64,000 nt of DNA from Geminicoccaceae bacterium (GTDB lineage: Bacteria > Pseudomonadota > Alphaproteobacteria > Geminicoccales > Geminicoccaceae). Location: contig JANQPX010000060.1 in the NCBI GenBank assembly GCA_028285265.1, forward strand, positions 35,426 to 99,425, given 5' to 3'. Made by a program: the position numbers and the translations under genes. Position 1 is the stretch's first letter. Each line of letters opens with the position of its first letter. The notes below the pieces were generated by a model. The model saw only the letters and a list, made by a program, of their open reading frames with translations, was not told where the DNA came from and searched no databases. Of this stretch, positions 63,272 to 64,000 are shown piece after piece.

Positions 63272-64000
63272 ATGCCTACCGATCTTTCTTCTATGCCATC
63301 GGATGCCCGCGCATCTTCCGACGTCGATGCGCTCAGGACTGGTAGGCGATTCAAAACACCTTGCCTTCTGATCGCGCTCATCCTCTTTCCTGTCCTTCTG
63401 GTCATCAACCCGCTTGTCATGACACTTGCCGTCAAAGAGAAGGCGCGTCTCGAACTTCCTTACGTCATCCTGTTGAATGTCTTCATTATCGGCATTCTCT
63501 GGTTGTGCAATGCCTACCTGCGTGACGGTCGTGATTCGCAGTTTCGTCAGATCGTCGCAGCACTTATCGCACTTCCCTTCTTACTCGGGGCCGTTGAGAT
63601 CCTCCTCCTCAACACGAGGGCGCTTTGGGTGCCCCTTACACATGGAGGGGCAACGATCGCGAAGAAGAAGGAGATCATGCCAGATGATCGCCTGGGCTGG
63701 CGCCTTCGGCCCGGCTACAGGCAAGAGCGAAGCGGCCGCGAGTTTGTAGTCATTGACGACCACGGACGGCGTTTCATCCCCGAGCAGTCGGATATGAACG
63801 TGCCGACGCTCCACGCCTTTGGCGACTCATTTCTCTTCGGAATGGGCGTGTTTCAAGACGACAATGCGCTTAACCTTGTCGCGACACGGCTCGAAGATCG
63901 TATCAAGATTTTGAACTATGCGGTGAATGGTTACGGCCTTGAGCAGATGGTGCTCCGACTCGAAGAAGTACTGGAAACGGTTGAGCCCGGAGACCTGGTC
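63272..64000 (+). CDS. membrane-anchored SGNH-hydrolase-like protein (cut by window end)
   Basis: Translated by hand from ATG 63272 (ATG 63158 is in frame upstream) and open to the window edge. There are three hydrophobic helices near residues 30-55, 60-80 and 95-115. A soluble domain follows, with LHAFGDSFLFGMGV, where the Ser is the nucleophile of SGNH/GDSL hydrolases, and ILNYAVNGYGLEQMVLRLEE, the family's block II with Gly-Asn. Such proteins are often surface-polysaccharide esterases or acyltransferases. The C-terminal Asp-His block is outside the window. Confidence 0.8.
   Translation, partial: MPTDLSSMPSDARASSDVDALRTGRRFKTPCLLIALILFPVLLVINPLVMTLAVKEKARLELPYVILLNVFIIGILWLCNAYLRDGRDSQFRQIVAALIALPFLLGAVEILLLNTRALWVPLTHGGATIAKKKEIMPDDRLGWRLRPGYRQERSGREFVVIDDHGRRFIPEQSDMNVPTLHAFGDSFLFGMGVFQDDNALNLVATRLEDRIKILNYAVNGYGLEQMVLRLEEVLETVEPGDLV

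Noticed and set aside
1..64000. CRISPR arrays or long direct repeats
   Set aside because: No regularly spaced repeats seen on reading either strand.

Overview
The window looks like chromosomal DNA of an alphaproteobacterium, GC-rich but moderate. The gene set points there: an rluD-rpoH neighbourhood with sigma-32 translated from TTG, a SahR-type ArsR/methyltransferase fusion ahead of metF and metH, a DUF1127 protein, MlaA/MlaC, bacterial SpeD, TAXI receptors, and several acyl-CoA dehydrogenase and phosphotransferase genes. I cannot fix the order or genus from sequence alone.

Layout. 1-13085 is the most unusual block. A tight minus-strand operon encodes a DUF1611 P-loop protein, a type I secretion ABC exporter, its HlyD adaptor, a degenerate cyanophycin-synthetase-like protein and an exported alpha/beta hydrolase, followed by an acyl-CoA dehydrogenase and an EF-hand HupE/UreJ-like membrane protein. 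Facing it across a 0.4-0.6 kb control region is a second cyanophycin-synthetase-like gene with an intact ATP-grasp centre. 13176-14670 holds the decayed 3' part of a group II intron and unassigned DNA next to tRNA-Glu. 14787-24892 is housekeeping and envelope: a TrmA/RumA-family RNA methyltransferase, a DUF6476-like membrane protein, RluD, RpoH, a ClpP-like periplasmic protein, 6-phosphogluconate dehydrogenase, a secreted transglutaminase-like protein, and a GNAT/nucleotidyltransferase pair. 24874-33430 is mixed metabolism (HAD, MaoC, ACAD10/11-type dehydrogenase, SDR, cyclic-nucleotide phosphodiesterase, WbpP-type epimerase) plus a peptidoglycan-binding protein and an outer-membrane barrel. 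33686-41719 has pyruvate carboxylase with aspartate dehydrogenase, cytochrome c, an FMN glutamate-synthase-like protein and SpeD. 42023-49003 has a LOG/beta-CASP pair, a GcvA-like regulator, DUF1127, DinB, GNAT and EttA. 49153-56868 has MlaC/MlaA and the methionine operon with its own operator. 56924-61996 has two divergent paralogous receptors, each made of two TAXI domains. The right end has an aminoglycoside-phosphotransferase-like kinase and the start of an SGNH-type membrane protein.

How parts work together. The 2.7-13.1 kb block reads as one pathway: an ATP-grasp ligase making a peptide or amide, a partner that has lost ATP binding, a P-loop accessory enzyme, a dedicated exporter and an exported hydrolase. 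No protein substrate for the exporter is visible, so the product of the ligase is a candidate cargo; this is inference. The regulator-metF-metH set forms a methionine/SAM-cycle unit whose promoter is overlapped by a palindrome. Pyruvate carboxylase and aspartate dehydrogenase link pyruvate, oxaloacetate and aspartate.
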